From Bacteroidales bacterium (GTDB taxonomy: Bacteria; Bacteroidota; Bacteroidia; Bacteroidales; FEN-979): DNA of 28,052 bases. Made by a program: the position numbers and the translations under genes. The stretch is from assembly GCA_023231005.1 (NCBI GenBank), contig JALNWG010000029.1, positions 1 through 28,052 of the forward strand, in the 5' to 3' direction. The notes beneath the pieces were generated by a model. The model was not told where the DNA came from. It made no database searches and worked only from the letters and a program-made list of their open reading frames with translations. The stretch's first letter is position 1; each line of letters begins with the position of its first letter. Positions 1 to 7,940 of the stretch are shown here, piece after piece.

Positions 1-123
1 GTTAACCAGGATTCTCTGCCTGTTACAGTTATTATTAGATCATGGAAGACAGGCATGTACATGGCTCGACTCGTCTTTATGAATGAAATTATTGCATCGG
101 CGAAGTTCGTGGTGGAGAGGTAA
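1..123 (+). CDS. 3' end of a T9SS type A sorting domain protein (partial)
   Basis: Only the last 40 codons are in the window; the 5' part lies to the left. Frame 1 reads through to TAA at 121-123. The peptide contains SWKTGMYMARL and ends AKFVVER. This is the usual ending of a type A C-terminal sorting domain, which has a W..G.Y...L core and a terminal KFVV. In this family the domain directs a periplasmic protein to the type IX secretion system and is removed at the cell surface. Nothing can be said about the cargo. It could also be part of the debris that follows it. Confidence 0.75.
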   Translation, partial: VNQDSLPVTVIIRSWKTGMYMARLVFMNEIIASAKFVVER

Positions 124-133
124 GTATCCTGGT

Positions 134-286
134 ATTAAATCAAACCTGAAAAATACTTGTTTGAAAGCATATCCAAATCCTGCGAATAATTTCATCACTG
201 TGGAATACAAATTGGATTTTACTCCGGATAATACAACACTTTATGTATCCGATATGCTTGGAAGCACAAAATTATCATACAACAGT
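134..286 (+). pseudogene. Orphan N-terminal half of a T9SS type A sorting domain
   Basis: In the frame of position 134 the sequence encodes LKAYPNPANNFITVEYKL and then LYVSDMLGSTKL. This is the signature first half of a type A sorting domain (YPNPA...V.Y, then a V.D..G strand). After about base 286 the similarity stops and AT-rich sequence without the expected second half follows. No start codon or cargo domain precedes it; the tail of another sorting domain ends only ten bases upstream. It is read here as a gene fragment. The frame stays open to base 424, but that extension looks like chance. Confidence 0.6.
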
Positions 287-326
287 TTGCACTTCAAAAT
301 TTATAAAACAATAAAAATACGGTCAA

Positions 327-655
327 ATGAAAACCAGGTTTCTTTTTCTTATGATGTAGACATTGATATGCGCATGTGCTTTAAACAGCTATGCCCAACA
401 ATCTGCCTTCTCAAAAGTATTTAAATACACAAATGGTGATATTCAGGGATTTTCGCAGGTTCAGTCGGTTGATTCGGGATTCCTGATTGCCGGCAAAATG
501 GAAAATATGGGTATGGCAATGAAAACCGATCTTTCAGGAAACTTTATCTGGGCCAGGCAGTATTCAATAAATGGATTCTTTACCCAAATTATCCGGACTT
601 CCGATTCCCGCTTTGCCCTCCTTGGCATCGTGGGTGATCAGTACGATCAGCTTGT
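327..655 (+). pseudogene. Truncated 5' end of a T9SS-type secreted protein with an amber stop in the signal peptide
   Basis: An ATG at 327 opens MKTRFLFLMM, then TAG at 357-359, then in the same frame LICACALNSYAQQSAFSK. Joined, these make an ordinary signal peptide ending SYA/QQ. Downstream the frame continues with GFLIAGKMENMGMAMKTDLS, GNFIWARQYS and IIRTSDSRFALLGI. This pattern (gy.iaG ... k.d..Gn..W.k.y ... i..T.D) is typical of long beta-propeller-like secreted Bacteroidota proteins that usually carry a C-terminal sorting domain. The similarity fades near 655, where the sequence becomes the antisense of the neighbouring thioredoxin gene. The gene is dead by both the stop and the truncation, unless the TAG is a sequencing error. 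Confidence 0.6.
564..653 (-). other. Probable foreign C-terminal extension of the thioredoxin gene
   Basis: This stretch encodes the last ~29 residues of the minus-strand thioredoxin protein (KLIVLITHDAKEG and onward). The thioredoxin fold appears complete just before it. On the opposite strand the same bases continue a recognisable secreted-protein reading frame (IIRTSDSRFALLGI). The simplest reading is that a rearrangement near 600-655 removed the native stop and joined the two genes tail to tail. The exact breakpoint cannot be fixed by eye. Confidence 0.45.
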
Positions 656-2009
656 TTTCCCGCAACACTTGTTCCAACTCTCTCATCGTAATCGGTTTGG
701 CAAGAATTTTCTTTTGCTTGTCAAGAAGAAACATGGTCGGGGTAGCATAGATATTATAATCGTCCACTGCTTTTCCTCCAAATCCTTTTAAATCAGAACC
801 GTTGATCCAGTTCAACCGGTTCTCTTTCAGAAAACCGGTCCATGCTGCCCGGCTTGTATCGATGGAAATGGCCATCACCTCTATCCGTTTCGGCTTCTGC
901 TTGTCATATAATTCTTTCAACAGCGGCATCATGGCGGAACAATGCGAACATTCGCTCGACCAGAAAACCAACAGGGTATATTCCGAATTGATATCCGACA
1001 ATTTTACAGGTTTTCCTTTTGAATCCGTAGTTTCCACTTCAGGAGCTTCATTACCGACAGAGAGTTTTTTAAAGGTCTCCAGTTTTTTTTGTAAGGCTGT
1101 TTTTCGTGTCTGGTCCTCACAAGCATAAGGATCCTGAAAATTATCGGCAATATAAGTGATTACTTCATCAAAATGGTATTTGTCAAATCCGCTGACCAAA
1201 TAATCGAGCCAAAATTTATAGATCTCAGGGTTGACAGAAGCTGCGCTTAACATGATGGTGACCGCTTTGATAAATTCAGCTTCGAGTTGTTTTTGCTGAA
1301 GGCGGTTGTTGCTGTATAAAGCCAAATAGGAAATGGCTTTGTTGGCAAATACAGTAGAACGCAACAAGGCCGTATCTGAAAAATCAATATTGTCAAAATA
1401 GTGCTGCTTGAGAAATGAAATCCGCTCCGTATTGCCAAGGCTTGACGAAATAAATGGCGTTTGGTATATTTTGGCCATTCGTACAGCATAGGTATTGGGA
1501 TATAATTTTACAAGAGAATCAAGATAGATCTTCTGCTTTTTTTGGATCTTTTCCATTTCCTGAACAACCGTACCATAAAACCGATCCTTAACAGGATAAT
1601 AGTCTACCAATGGCATCAGCAGCTGTAGCTTTGTTTGATTTACCTTATCAAGTGTTGAATAATTCTGATTGATTTTGTTTTCAACCGATTCCTGAATCAT
1701 AAGGCTATCTTCCGGATTGGTCCGGGTAGTAACAAAACGGATGTTCTCATGGTTCCAGATCAAATCCACCAAACCCTCTTTCCCCCATTGAACCCGGTAC
1801 ATTCCCGAAAGACGGAACGAAGAGAAGGTAAAACTGAAATGACCCGCTGAATCCGACAAAGTAGAGTCAACCAGAGCGGTTTTTTCGCCATAAAAGGCCA
1901 ATAAAAAAACTTTCCCATGGGGATAATGTTGAATTGTACCATCTAAGGTGTTCTGGCCTTGTACCAAACTGGAAAGGACAAGAAAAACAATCAAAAGAGT
2001 CTGTTTCAT
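564..2009 (-). CDS. TlpA-like thioredoxin-fold protein, secreted, CSHC active site
   Basis: 481 codons. The N-terminus (MKQTLLIVFLVLSSLVQGQ) is a signal peptide without a lipobox cysteine. Residues about 20-110 resemble the DUF4369 beta-sandwich common in Bacteroidota. A helical spacer follows, then a thioredoxin/AhpC-TSA-like domain from about residue 320. The active site is C354-S-H-C357 and the cis-proline is P424 (ATPTM). The family carries out thiol-disulfide exchange in the periplasm; the substrate is unknown. The gene lies 5 bases downstream of a paralogue and is probably cotranscribed with it. The domain should end near residue 452 (RELEQVLREN); the last ~29 residues lie antisense to the dead secreted-protein gene and look like read-through beyond a lost native stop. 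Confidence 0.85.
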   Translation of the reverse strand: MKQTLLIVFLVLSSLVQGQNTLDGTIQHYPHGKVFLLAFYGEKTALVDSTLSDSAGHFSFTFSSFRLSGMYRVQWGKEGLVDLIWNHENIRFVTTRTNPEDSLMIQESVENKINQNYSTLDKVNQTKLQLLMPLVDYYPVKDRFYGTVVQEMEKIQKKQKIYLDSLVKLYPNTYAVRMAKIYQTPFISSSLGNTERISFLKQHYFDNIDFSDTALLRSTVFANKAISYLALYSNNRLQQKQLEAEFIKAVTIMLSAASVNPEIYKFWLDYLVSGFDKYHFDEVITYIADNFQDPYACEDQTRKTALQKKLETFKKLSVGNEAPEVETTDSKGKPVKLSDINSEYTLLVFWSSECSHCSAMMPLLKELYDKQKPKRIEVMAISIDTSRAAWTGFLKENRLNWINGSDLKGFGGKAVDDYNIYATPTMFLLDKQKKILAKPITMRELEQVLRENKLIVLITHDAKEGKAGIGSPDNLGKESIY

Positions 2010-2014
2010 GAAGG

Positions 2015-3145
2015 TTATTTTTTCCGGGTATTTTTCTTTTCAGGAGTAACAGGCCCAAGGATTTCTGCCAGTTTTTTCATCAAATCTTCACCCCTGAGGT
2101 TGCGGGCAATGATCTTCTGATCTTTATCCAGCAACACATTGGCGGGAATAGAATTGATCCCGTATAATTTTCCGGCTGCATTGCCCCAGCCTTTTAAATC
2201 AGATACCTGAATCCACGTCAGGTTATCGGCTTTAATGGCTTTTAACCATTTGGTCCGATCCTGATCAAAAGAACATCCCAGAATATCAAATCCCTTTTTA
2301 TGATAGGCCTGATACACTTTCACCACATTGGGATTTTCAACCCGGCAGGGTCCACACCAGGAAGCCCAGAAATCAACCAGTAAAACATTTCCTTTCAGAC
2401 TGCTGAGTGCAATAGGCTTTCCCAGCGTATCGTTCAGGGTAAAATCAGGAGCAATTTGCCCGATCTCTACACTTTTTAAAATATCGATACGCTTTTTAAG
2501 GCTCTTGATATAATACGATGATTGCAAGGTAGTATCGAAGGCATTGACCAGCGCTTCCAGCTCGGGAAGATCAAATTGCCAACTGTTTCGCATAACCAGA
2601 TATGGGGAAACTACCGAACCGTGGTTGGCTTTGGCGAATTCAACCAACTGTTTTTTCAATTCCTTATCCAGTTGGTTAGAAATTGAATCGGTTCGCTTCA
2701 TGGTCAAAGTGTCTTTCATTTCCCGTGCCTTTTTATATTCATTGTAAATCTGTTCCATTCTGGCATTGATAGACTCCTGCATGGAACCATATTTTTTGTA
2801 AAGGTCATGGGTTATTGATCCGGTAATAGTGGATTTATCAATACTGTCGGCATAAATCTGAAGTTTAATTCGCGAATTTTCAACAAAAACCGGAATAAAA
2901 ATCTGTTTCAACGGCATGACGACAAACCACATTTCCGGAGATTCGATTTTCCCTTTAAAAGTGAATTCACCTTTATCTAATTTGGCAGAATCAAGTTTCA
3001 CCGGTTGATCCCCATTGTTTTTCTGGAGAAAAATCATGCCGGTATCTACTCCCTTTATATTCCCAGATATTACATACCGGTCCTTCTCCCCTGTGCAGGA
3101 GGCAAGGATGATGCCGACTATTAAAAACAAGCTCAATTTTTTCAT
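2015..3145 (-). CDS. DUF4369/TlpA family thioredoxin lipoprotein, CGPC active site
   Basis: 376 residues from the ATG at 3145; a GTG two codons upstream is possible but less likely. MKKLSLFLIVGIILASC is a lipoprotein signal peptide with the acylated cysteine at residue 17. A DUF4369-like domain follows (YVISGNIKG to about residue 110), then a charged helical region, then a TlpA-type thioredoxin domain with WASWCGPC (C264-C267) and a cis-proline at P334 (INSIPA). Such proteins are membrane-anchored periplasmic thiol-disulfide oxidoreductases. A TACTTTTG element 30 bases upstream of the start suggests its own promoter. The paralogue follows after 5 bases, so the two form an operon. Confidence 0.9.
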   Translation of the reverse strand: MKKLSLFLIVGIILASCTGEKDRYVISGNIKGVDTGMIFLQKNNGDQPVKLDSAKLDKGEFTFKGKIESPEMWFVVMPLKQIFIPVFVENSRIKLQIYADSIDKSTITGSITHDLYKKYGSMQESINARMEQIYNEYKKAREMKDTLTMKRTDSISNQLDKELKKQLVEFAKANHGSVVSPYLVMRNSWQFDLPELEALVNAFDTTLQSSYYIKSLKKRIDILKSVEIGQIAPDFTLNDTLGKPIALSSLKGNVLLVDFWASWCGPCRVENPNVVKVYQAYHKKGFDILGCSFDQDRTKWLKAIKADNLTWIQVSDLKGWGNAAGKLYGINSIPANVLLDKDQKIIARNLRGEDLMKKLAEILGPVTPEKKNTRKK

Positions 3146-3175
3146 AACCACTTTTCTCTTGGTGTTTTATATTTA

Positions 3176-3183
3176 CAAAAGTA
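3176..3183 (-). promoter_or_regulatory. Putative -7 box for the thioredoxin operon
   Basis: On the minus strand the sequence reads TACTTTTG, an exact match to the Bacteroidota -7 consensus TAnnTTTG, 30 bases upstream of the ATG at 3145. I see no clear TTG at the expected -33 distance. Confidence 0.45.
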
Positions 3184-3239
3184 CGGCTTTTTGCGAAATA
3201 AAATAAAACTGCTATTTTTACCAATGAAATCCGAAGATC

Positions 3240-6200
3240 ATGATTCGCGTCATTGCCCTTACAATTCTGTTTTTTTTACTGGCCTTCAATATTGCTGCCC
3301 AAATGCCGTCAGGTTGTCAGGAACAGCTCAAACTTCCACTGCCTGTTTACCGGAGCGACTTGTTCCTCAACCAGTTTTCAGCCGGTTCTCTTACTTCCCA
3401 GGCCGCGCTGAAACGATGGAACCGAAAAAATGAAGCGCTGGCAAGAGCTGCTGAGCCCGCTGCCGTAATGGCCGACTGGCTATGCGGAATAAAATATCCT
3501 ACCCCGCAATTGAACAAGGGCTGGTGGCTGGTTCTTGGAAATCAGATTCCTTCCGTTTTCTCAGGAACCTGTCCCCCAAAATCGTATGAATGTGCCTGGA
3601 ATGATGAAATCATTGCCATGAACCAGTTTGCAGCGGTTCTTCAAAGTTCTTCAGCAATCGTTATCCGGGGACTCGACACCCGGGGCGAAGGAAGATCGCT
3701 GGTGGTTTACAATCCGCTTTCCGTTGGACGAAAAGATCTGGTGGAAGCCGAACTATATTATCCGGAAGGAATCCCGCAACATCTTCGTTTGGTGGATGCC
3801 GAAAACAAAGAGATCCCATTGCAAATAAAAATACTTGATAAAACAAACATCCGGATTCTTTTCGTTGCAGACCTTCCTTCTCTTGGCTTCTCCTGCTTTG
3901 ATGTACAGAGTATCGAAAAAGAATCCCGTTACACATCGGATCTTTCAGCCGGTAGCAATTACCTGGAAAATGAGTTTTTAAAAGTTACCCTGAATTCAAA
4001 AGGAGATATTGCCAGTATCTTCGATAAAAAACTGGGAAAAGAGATGCTCTCAGGGGCTACTCGTCTTGAATTTCTCAAAGAACATCCACAATTTCTGCCT
4101 GCCGCAAATATGGATTGGAACGACCGAAAAAAACCACCCATTGAGATTGTTCAGGGCCCGGCTCAAATTACCCTCATCGAAAAGGGGCCTGTTCGGATTC
4201 TTCTTAAAGTGGAAAGAAGTGCGCGAAATTCAACGTTCATCCAGAATCTTCAACTGATTTCAGGAAAGCCGGGGCTGACAGTACAAAACACCATTTTATG
4301 GCAATCCCGCGGGGTGAGTCTCAAAGCCGCCTTCCCTTTCACTGCTTCAAATCCGGTTGCAACCTATAACTTCGCATCAGGCGCTGAAGAACGATCCGGA
4401 AATAACGAAAAACAATTTGAGTTCCCTTCCCGGCAATGGATCGACCTGACTGATAAATCAGGGACTTTTGGCATTTCCGTCCTCGAAGATTGTAAATATG
4501 CAAGCGATAAACCCAATGATAAAACACTCCGGCTGACTTTACTCTATACCCCAACCTCCAATGTATTGCATGATGAAGCCACCCAGGACTGGGGAATTCA
4601 CAATATCACATATAGCATTTACCCTCACAAAGGCGATTGGCGCACCGGATTAACAGAATGGCAGGCAAGCAGCCTGAACCAGCCTCCGGTAGTTTTTGAA
4701 GCACCCCAACATCCTGGCTTCTTAGGAAAGAAATTCTCTTTTGTGCAGATTTCCAGTCCCGTGGTTGATATCAGAAGCCTGAAAAAAGCCGAAAATGGAA
4801 ATTCCATCATTCTCCGCCTTCAGGAATTCACAGGAAAAGATATCCCCAATGTGGAGGTCAGCCTGGCTGCAAAAATCAAAAATTGCTGGGAGGTGGATGA
4901 ACAGGAAATCAGGACAGGAGACGCTCTGATCAACAATGGGAAATTGATCGTGGATTTTAAAAAATATGAAACCCATTCCTTCGCTCTTCAACTGGAAGCT
5001 CCTGTTGAAAAACTCACCGAGCCATTCTCCCTTGAAATACCCATCCCCATGGATCAGGATGTAGTCAGCGACGAAAAGAAAAGGAAAAACGAAAGTTTCG
5101 GTTCTGAACATATTTCAATCCCAGCCGAGCTTTTTCCAGATCGGTTGAGCATCGATGGCATCACTTTCAAATTGGGCAACAAAACAGAGGGACAAAAAAA
5201 TGTACTGACCTGTTCCGGACAAAAGATTCAGTTGCCCAAAACCGGGAATTTCAATCATGTCTATATCCTGGCAGCAGCCTATACCGATACGAATGGATTG
5301 TTTAAAGTTGGAAATATCAAATCCACACTGCATATTCAATCCCTGACCGGGAAAATAGGCCAGTTTGACAACAGAGCATGGGACAAATATGGCCGGCTGA
5401 AGGGATTAGAAAAAGGATTCATTAAACGGGATGAAATAGCATGGTTTTCAGATCATGCCCATCGCGACTCCATCAATCTTCCCAATCAAAGGGTCTATAT
5501 TTTCAAATATGCCTTAGAAGCTGGTCCCGCCAGCGGTACTTTACAATTGCCCGAAAATGAAGCCATTAAAATCTTTGCCATCACCGTAGCCGATCATCCA
5601 TCAGATCAAATCCACCCTGCCGCACCCCTTTATGACGATTTTTCACACCGGCCTTCCATGAGCCTGACCCTTCCGGCAAGTTATGTGGATGAAAACTTAA
5701 AGCCAACAGCACAACTGAAGTTCTGTGCTAATAAAGACCTGAGCGCTCTTCCCGGCCGGGTAACCATGCGTGATTATGCCGATATACACCAACCCAACGG
5801 TGTTGTGGTCAAATATTTTGCCACCGGGGCAGATTCAACTTTGAACATTGGGAACGACGGCATTCCGGTCCCGGCTATCAACGATGGGATGTATGATCTG
5901 ATGCCCCAGGATTCAATTCAGGAAAAATGGTCGGAATCTGGAGAAGGACGGATCTGGATGGACCTGCAAAAAGAAATTGAACTCGACAGCATTCACATTT
6001 TTACAGCACAGGATCTCCGTCGTGGCAGCCAGTCGTTTTCACTTTGGGGCGCTACAGGAAAACAAAGCCCCCCGGTAAAGGGTGATCCCCGGAAAACAGG
6101 TTGGAAATTTTTACTGCTGGCAACACCGCAAGATGCCTGGAATAATGGAAAAGCCCTCTACACCATTATTCCCGGAAAAGAAAACCCGCGACAATACCGC

Positions 6201-6281
6201 TATCTCCTATGGATCAGTGAAGACACTCCTCATGGTCCCTACTACTTCAGAGAAATCGATATCTTTGAAAAACAAAATTGA
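3240..6281 (+). CDS. Secreted GH38 alpha-mannosidase homologue lacking the catalytic domain
   Basis: 1013 residues with an intact frame. Residues 1-21 are a signal peptide (MIRVIALTILFFLLAFNIAA). From about residue 34 (LPVYRSDLFL, SLTSQAALKRWNRKNE) the protein matches the linker and three-helix middle domain of GH38. The GH38 C-terminal beta domains follow, including SIPAELFPD and ITFKLGNK. The last ~130 residues contain a galactose-binding-like region (IWMDLQKEIELDSIHIF). The N-terminal catalytic domain of ~300 or more residues, with the nucleophile Asp and most zinc ligands, is absent. The middle-domain motif that supplies the last zinc ligand (QHHDAITGT in animal Golgi mannosidase II) reads Q102-I-P-S-V-F-S-G-T here. 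It is therefore probably not a mannosidase; sugar binding is only a possibility. The GT87 gene starts 7 bases after its stop. Confidence 0.8.
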   Translation: MIRVIALTILFFLLAFNIAAQMPSGCQEQLKLPLPVYRSDLFLNQFSAGSLTSQAALKRWNRKNEALARAAEPAAVMADWLCGIKYPTPQLNKGWWLVLGNQIPSVFSGTCPPKSYECAWNDEIIAMNQFAAVLQSSSAIVIRGLDTRGEGRSLVVYNPLSVGRKDLVEAELYYPEGIPQHLRLVDAENKEIPLQIKILDKTNIRILFVADLPSLGFSCFDVQSIEKESRYTSDLSAGSNYLENEFLKVTLNSKGDIASIFDKKLGKEMLSGATRLEFLKEHPQFLPAANMDWNDRKKPPIEIVQGPAQITLIEKGPVRILLKVERSARNSTFIQNLQLISGKPGLTVQNTILWQSRGVSLKAAFPFTASNPVATYNFASGAEERSGNNEKQFEFPSRQWIDLTDKSGTFGISVLEDCKYASDKPNDKTLRLTLLYTPTSNVLHDEATQDWGIHNITYSIYPHKGDWRTGLTEWQASSLNQPPVVFEAPQHPGFLGKKFSFVQISSPVVDIRSLKKAENGNSIILRLQEFTGKDIPNVEVSLAAKIKNCWEVDEQEIRTGDALINNGKLIVDFKKYETHSFALQLEAPVEKLTEPFSLEIPIPMDQDVVSDEKKRKNESFGSEHISIPAELFPDRLSIDGITFKLGNKTEGQKNVLTCSGQKIQLPKTGNFNHVYILAAAYTDTNGLFKVGNIKSTLHIQSLTGKIGQFDNRAWDKYGRLKGLEKGFIKRDEIAWFSDHAHRDSINLPNQRVYIFKYALEAGPASGTLQLPENEAIKIFAITVADHPSDQIHPAAPLYDDFSHRPSMSLTLPASYVDENLKPTAQLKFCANKDLSALPGRVTMRDYADIHQPNGVVVKYFATGADSTLNIGNDGIPVPAINDGMYDLMPQDSIQEKWSESGEGRIWMDLQKEIELDSIHIFTAQDLRRGSQSFSLWGATGKQSPPVKGDPRKTGWKFLLLATPQDAWNNGKALYTIIPGKENPRQYRYLLWISEDTPHGPYYFREIDIFEKQN

Positions 6282-6288
6282 TCATTCC

Positions 6289-7458
6289 ATGAAAAACTGG
6301 ATCCGCGAAATTCCGGAAACCGGATGGTTGGTCTTTATCGTATTTGCGGGTAGCGCTTTGTTCGCCTCATCCCAATCCCTCCTCCTGGAACATTTTTTTA
6401 ACCCTTCCTCAGACCCTGAGCAGATGAAATATGGCAACTATATCATATACAAGCAAGCCTGGTTCCACCTGATTCATGGAAATGATCTATATGCCACATT
6501 CCCCAATGAACATTTCGATTTATTCAAGTATAGTCCGGCCTTTGCCATGTTTTTCAGCCTGTTTACCATTCTCCCCGATGTTATCGGGCTCCCCCTGTGG
6601 TGCCTGTTGAATGCTTTTGTCCTGTTTTATGCTGTCAAAGCCCTTCCGGAATTCAATAACCGCAAAAAAAATTTCATCCTTCTTTTTGTTGCGCTCGAAT
6701 TGACTACCTCCCTTCAGAATTCCCAAAGTAATGCCCTGATGGCAGGGCTCCTCATCTTTTCCTTTGTCCTCCTTGAACGACGAAAATACCGTATCGCAAC
6801 TCTTTTATTAGTGTGTTCAGTATATTTAAAACTATTCGGAATCATCGCCTTAGTCTTTTTTGTTTTTTATCCGGAGAAATGGAAGTTGGTTGTCTATACC
6901 CTTCTCTGGGGATTGATATTGTTTTTGCTTCCCCTGCCTTTTACAGGTCTGACCCAACTTAAATTCCTTTACCTGAGCTGGGGAAAAATGCTGTCGGCTG
7001 ATCTCTCTTCATCACTCGGTCTTTCTATGATGGGCTGGCTCTCTTCCTGGTTCCACCTCAATATACCCAAGATGATGGTTGTGTTGGCCGGAACGCTTGT
7101 TACGCTCCTTCCTTTGGTCTTCCGGAAAAAGTATTCGATGTATACTTTTCGTTTGTTCATGATGGCTTCTCTCTTGATCTGGGGTGTCATTTTCAATCAC
7201 AAAGCCGAATCACCTACGTTCATTATTGCCATGAGCGGAGTAGCCATCTGGTTTTTCTTCCGGAAAATCACCGCGGCCAACCTCATACTGGCAATACTGG
7301 CCCTAGTACTGACTTCCCTCTCCTCAACAGAACTCTTCATGCCCATCCGCGACACCATTGTGGATCCTTATGTTCTCAAAGTCGTTCCCTGCATCCTTAT
7401 CTGGATCAAAATACTCTGGGACATGACAATGCTTCCAATCGAAAATCCAAAATCGTAA
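6289..7458 (+). CDS. GT87-like (DUF2029) polyprenol-phosphate-sugar glycosyltransferase
   Basis: 389 residues from the ATG at 6289, chosen because it lies just after the previous stop; the frame is open further upstream, but that part overlaps the GH38 homologue. The protein is strongly hydrophobic with about ten membrane segments. KYSP (80-83) and the NSQSN motif (144-148) after a hydrophobic helix are typical of GT87 integral membrane mannosyltransferases, which transfer a sugar from a polyprenyl-phosphate donor on the outer face of the inner membrane. The acceptor is unknown. Seven bases separate it from the GH38 homologue and 22 from recX, so these genes are probably cotranscribed. Confidence 0.75.
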   Translation: MKNWIREIPETGWLVFIVFAGSALFASSQSLLLEHFFNPSSDPEQMKYGNYIIYKQAWFHLIHGNDLYATFPNEHFDLFKYSPAFAMFFSLFTILPDVIGLPLWCLLNAFVLFYAVKALPEFNNRKKNFILLFVALELTTSLQNSQSNALMAGLLIFSFVLLERRKYRIATLLLVCSVYLKLFGIIALVFFVFYPEKWKLVVYTLLWGLILFLLPLPFTGLTQLKFLYLSWGKMLSADLSSSLGLSMMGWLSSWFHLNIPKMMVVLAGTLVTLLPLVFRKKYSMYTFRLFMMASLLIWGVIFNHKAESPTFIIAMSGVAIWFFFRKITAANLILAILALVLTSLSSTELFMPIRDTIVDPYVLKVVPCILIWIKILWDMTMLPIENPKS

Positions 7459-7480
7459 ATCATCAGAATCAATTGCACCC

Positions 7481-7939
7481 ATGTCACAAGATGATCTTAC
7501 CCTCCCCCGCATTCAGCGTTACTGTGCTTATCAGGAACGATGTACCCGGGAAGTGGAACAAAAATTAAAAGAGTGGAAAGTCCCTGGCCCTAAAATCACC
7601 TCCCTGATCAAACAACTTAGAGAAGAGGGCTTTATGAACGACGAACGTTTTGCCCGAATATTTGTGCGAAGTAAACTTCGCATCAACAAATGGGGCCGGC
7701 AAAAAATCGTATATGAACTCAAAGGCCGGCAAATCCCGGAACAATTAATCAGGACTGCACTGGAAGAGATCCCGGAAGAAGAATATCACACTGTTCTAAG
7801 AGAACTCATACTGAAAAAGCATCAGGAAATAAAAGTACGGAAAAACTTGAACATCCGCGAAAAAATTATCAATTTTGTGGTTGGAAAAGGTTTCGAATTT
7901 GACCTTGTTTTTGAAATACTTAAAGAATTAAAAATCTGA
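7481..7939 (+). CDS. recX: Regulatory protein RecX
   Basis: 152 residues, the usual length for RecX. The sequence shows the tandem three-helix repeats of the family: RYCAYQERCTREVEQKLKEW, then LREEGFMNDERFARIFVRSK, then GRQKIVYELKGRQIPEQLI. RecX binds the RecA filament and modulates its activity in recombination and SOS. recA is not in the window. prfB begins 1 base after the stop, so translation may be coupled. The start is the first ATG after the GT87 stop, and the N-terminal alignment fits it. Confidence 0.9.
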   Translation: MSQDDLTLPRIQRYCAYQERCTREVEQKLKEWKVPGPKITSLIKQLREEGFMNDERFARIFVRSKLRINKWGRQKIVYELKGRQIPEQLIRTALEEIPEEEYHTVLRELILKKHQEIKVRKNLNIREKIINFVVGKGFEFDLVFEILKELKI

Positions 7940-7940
7940 A

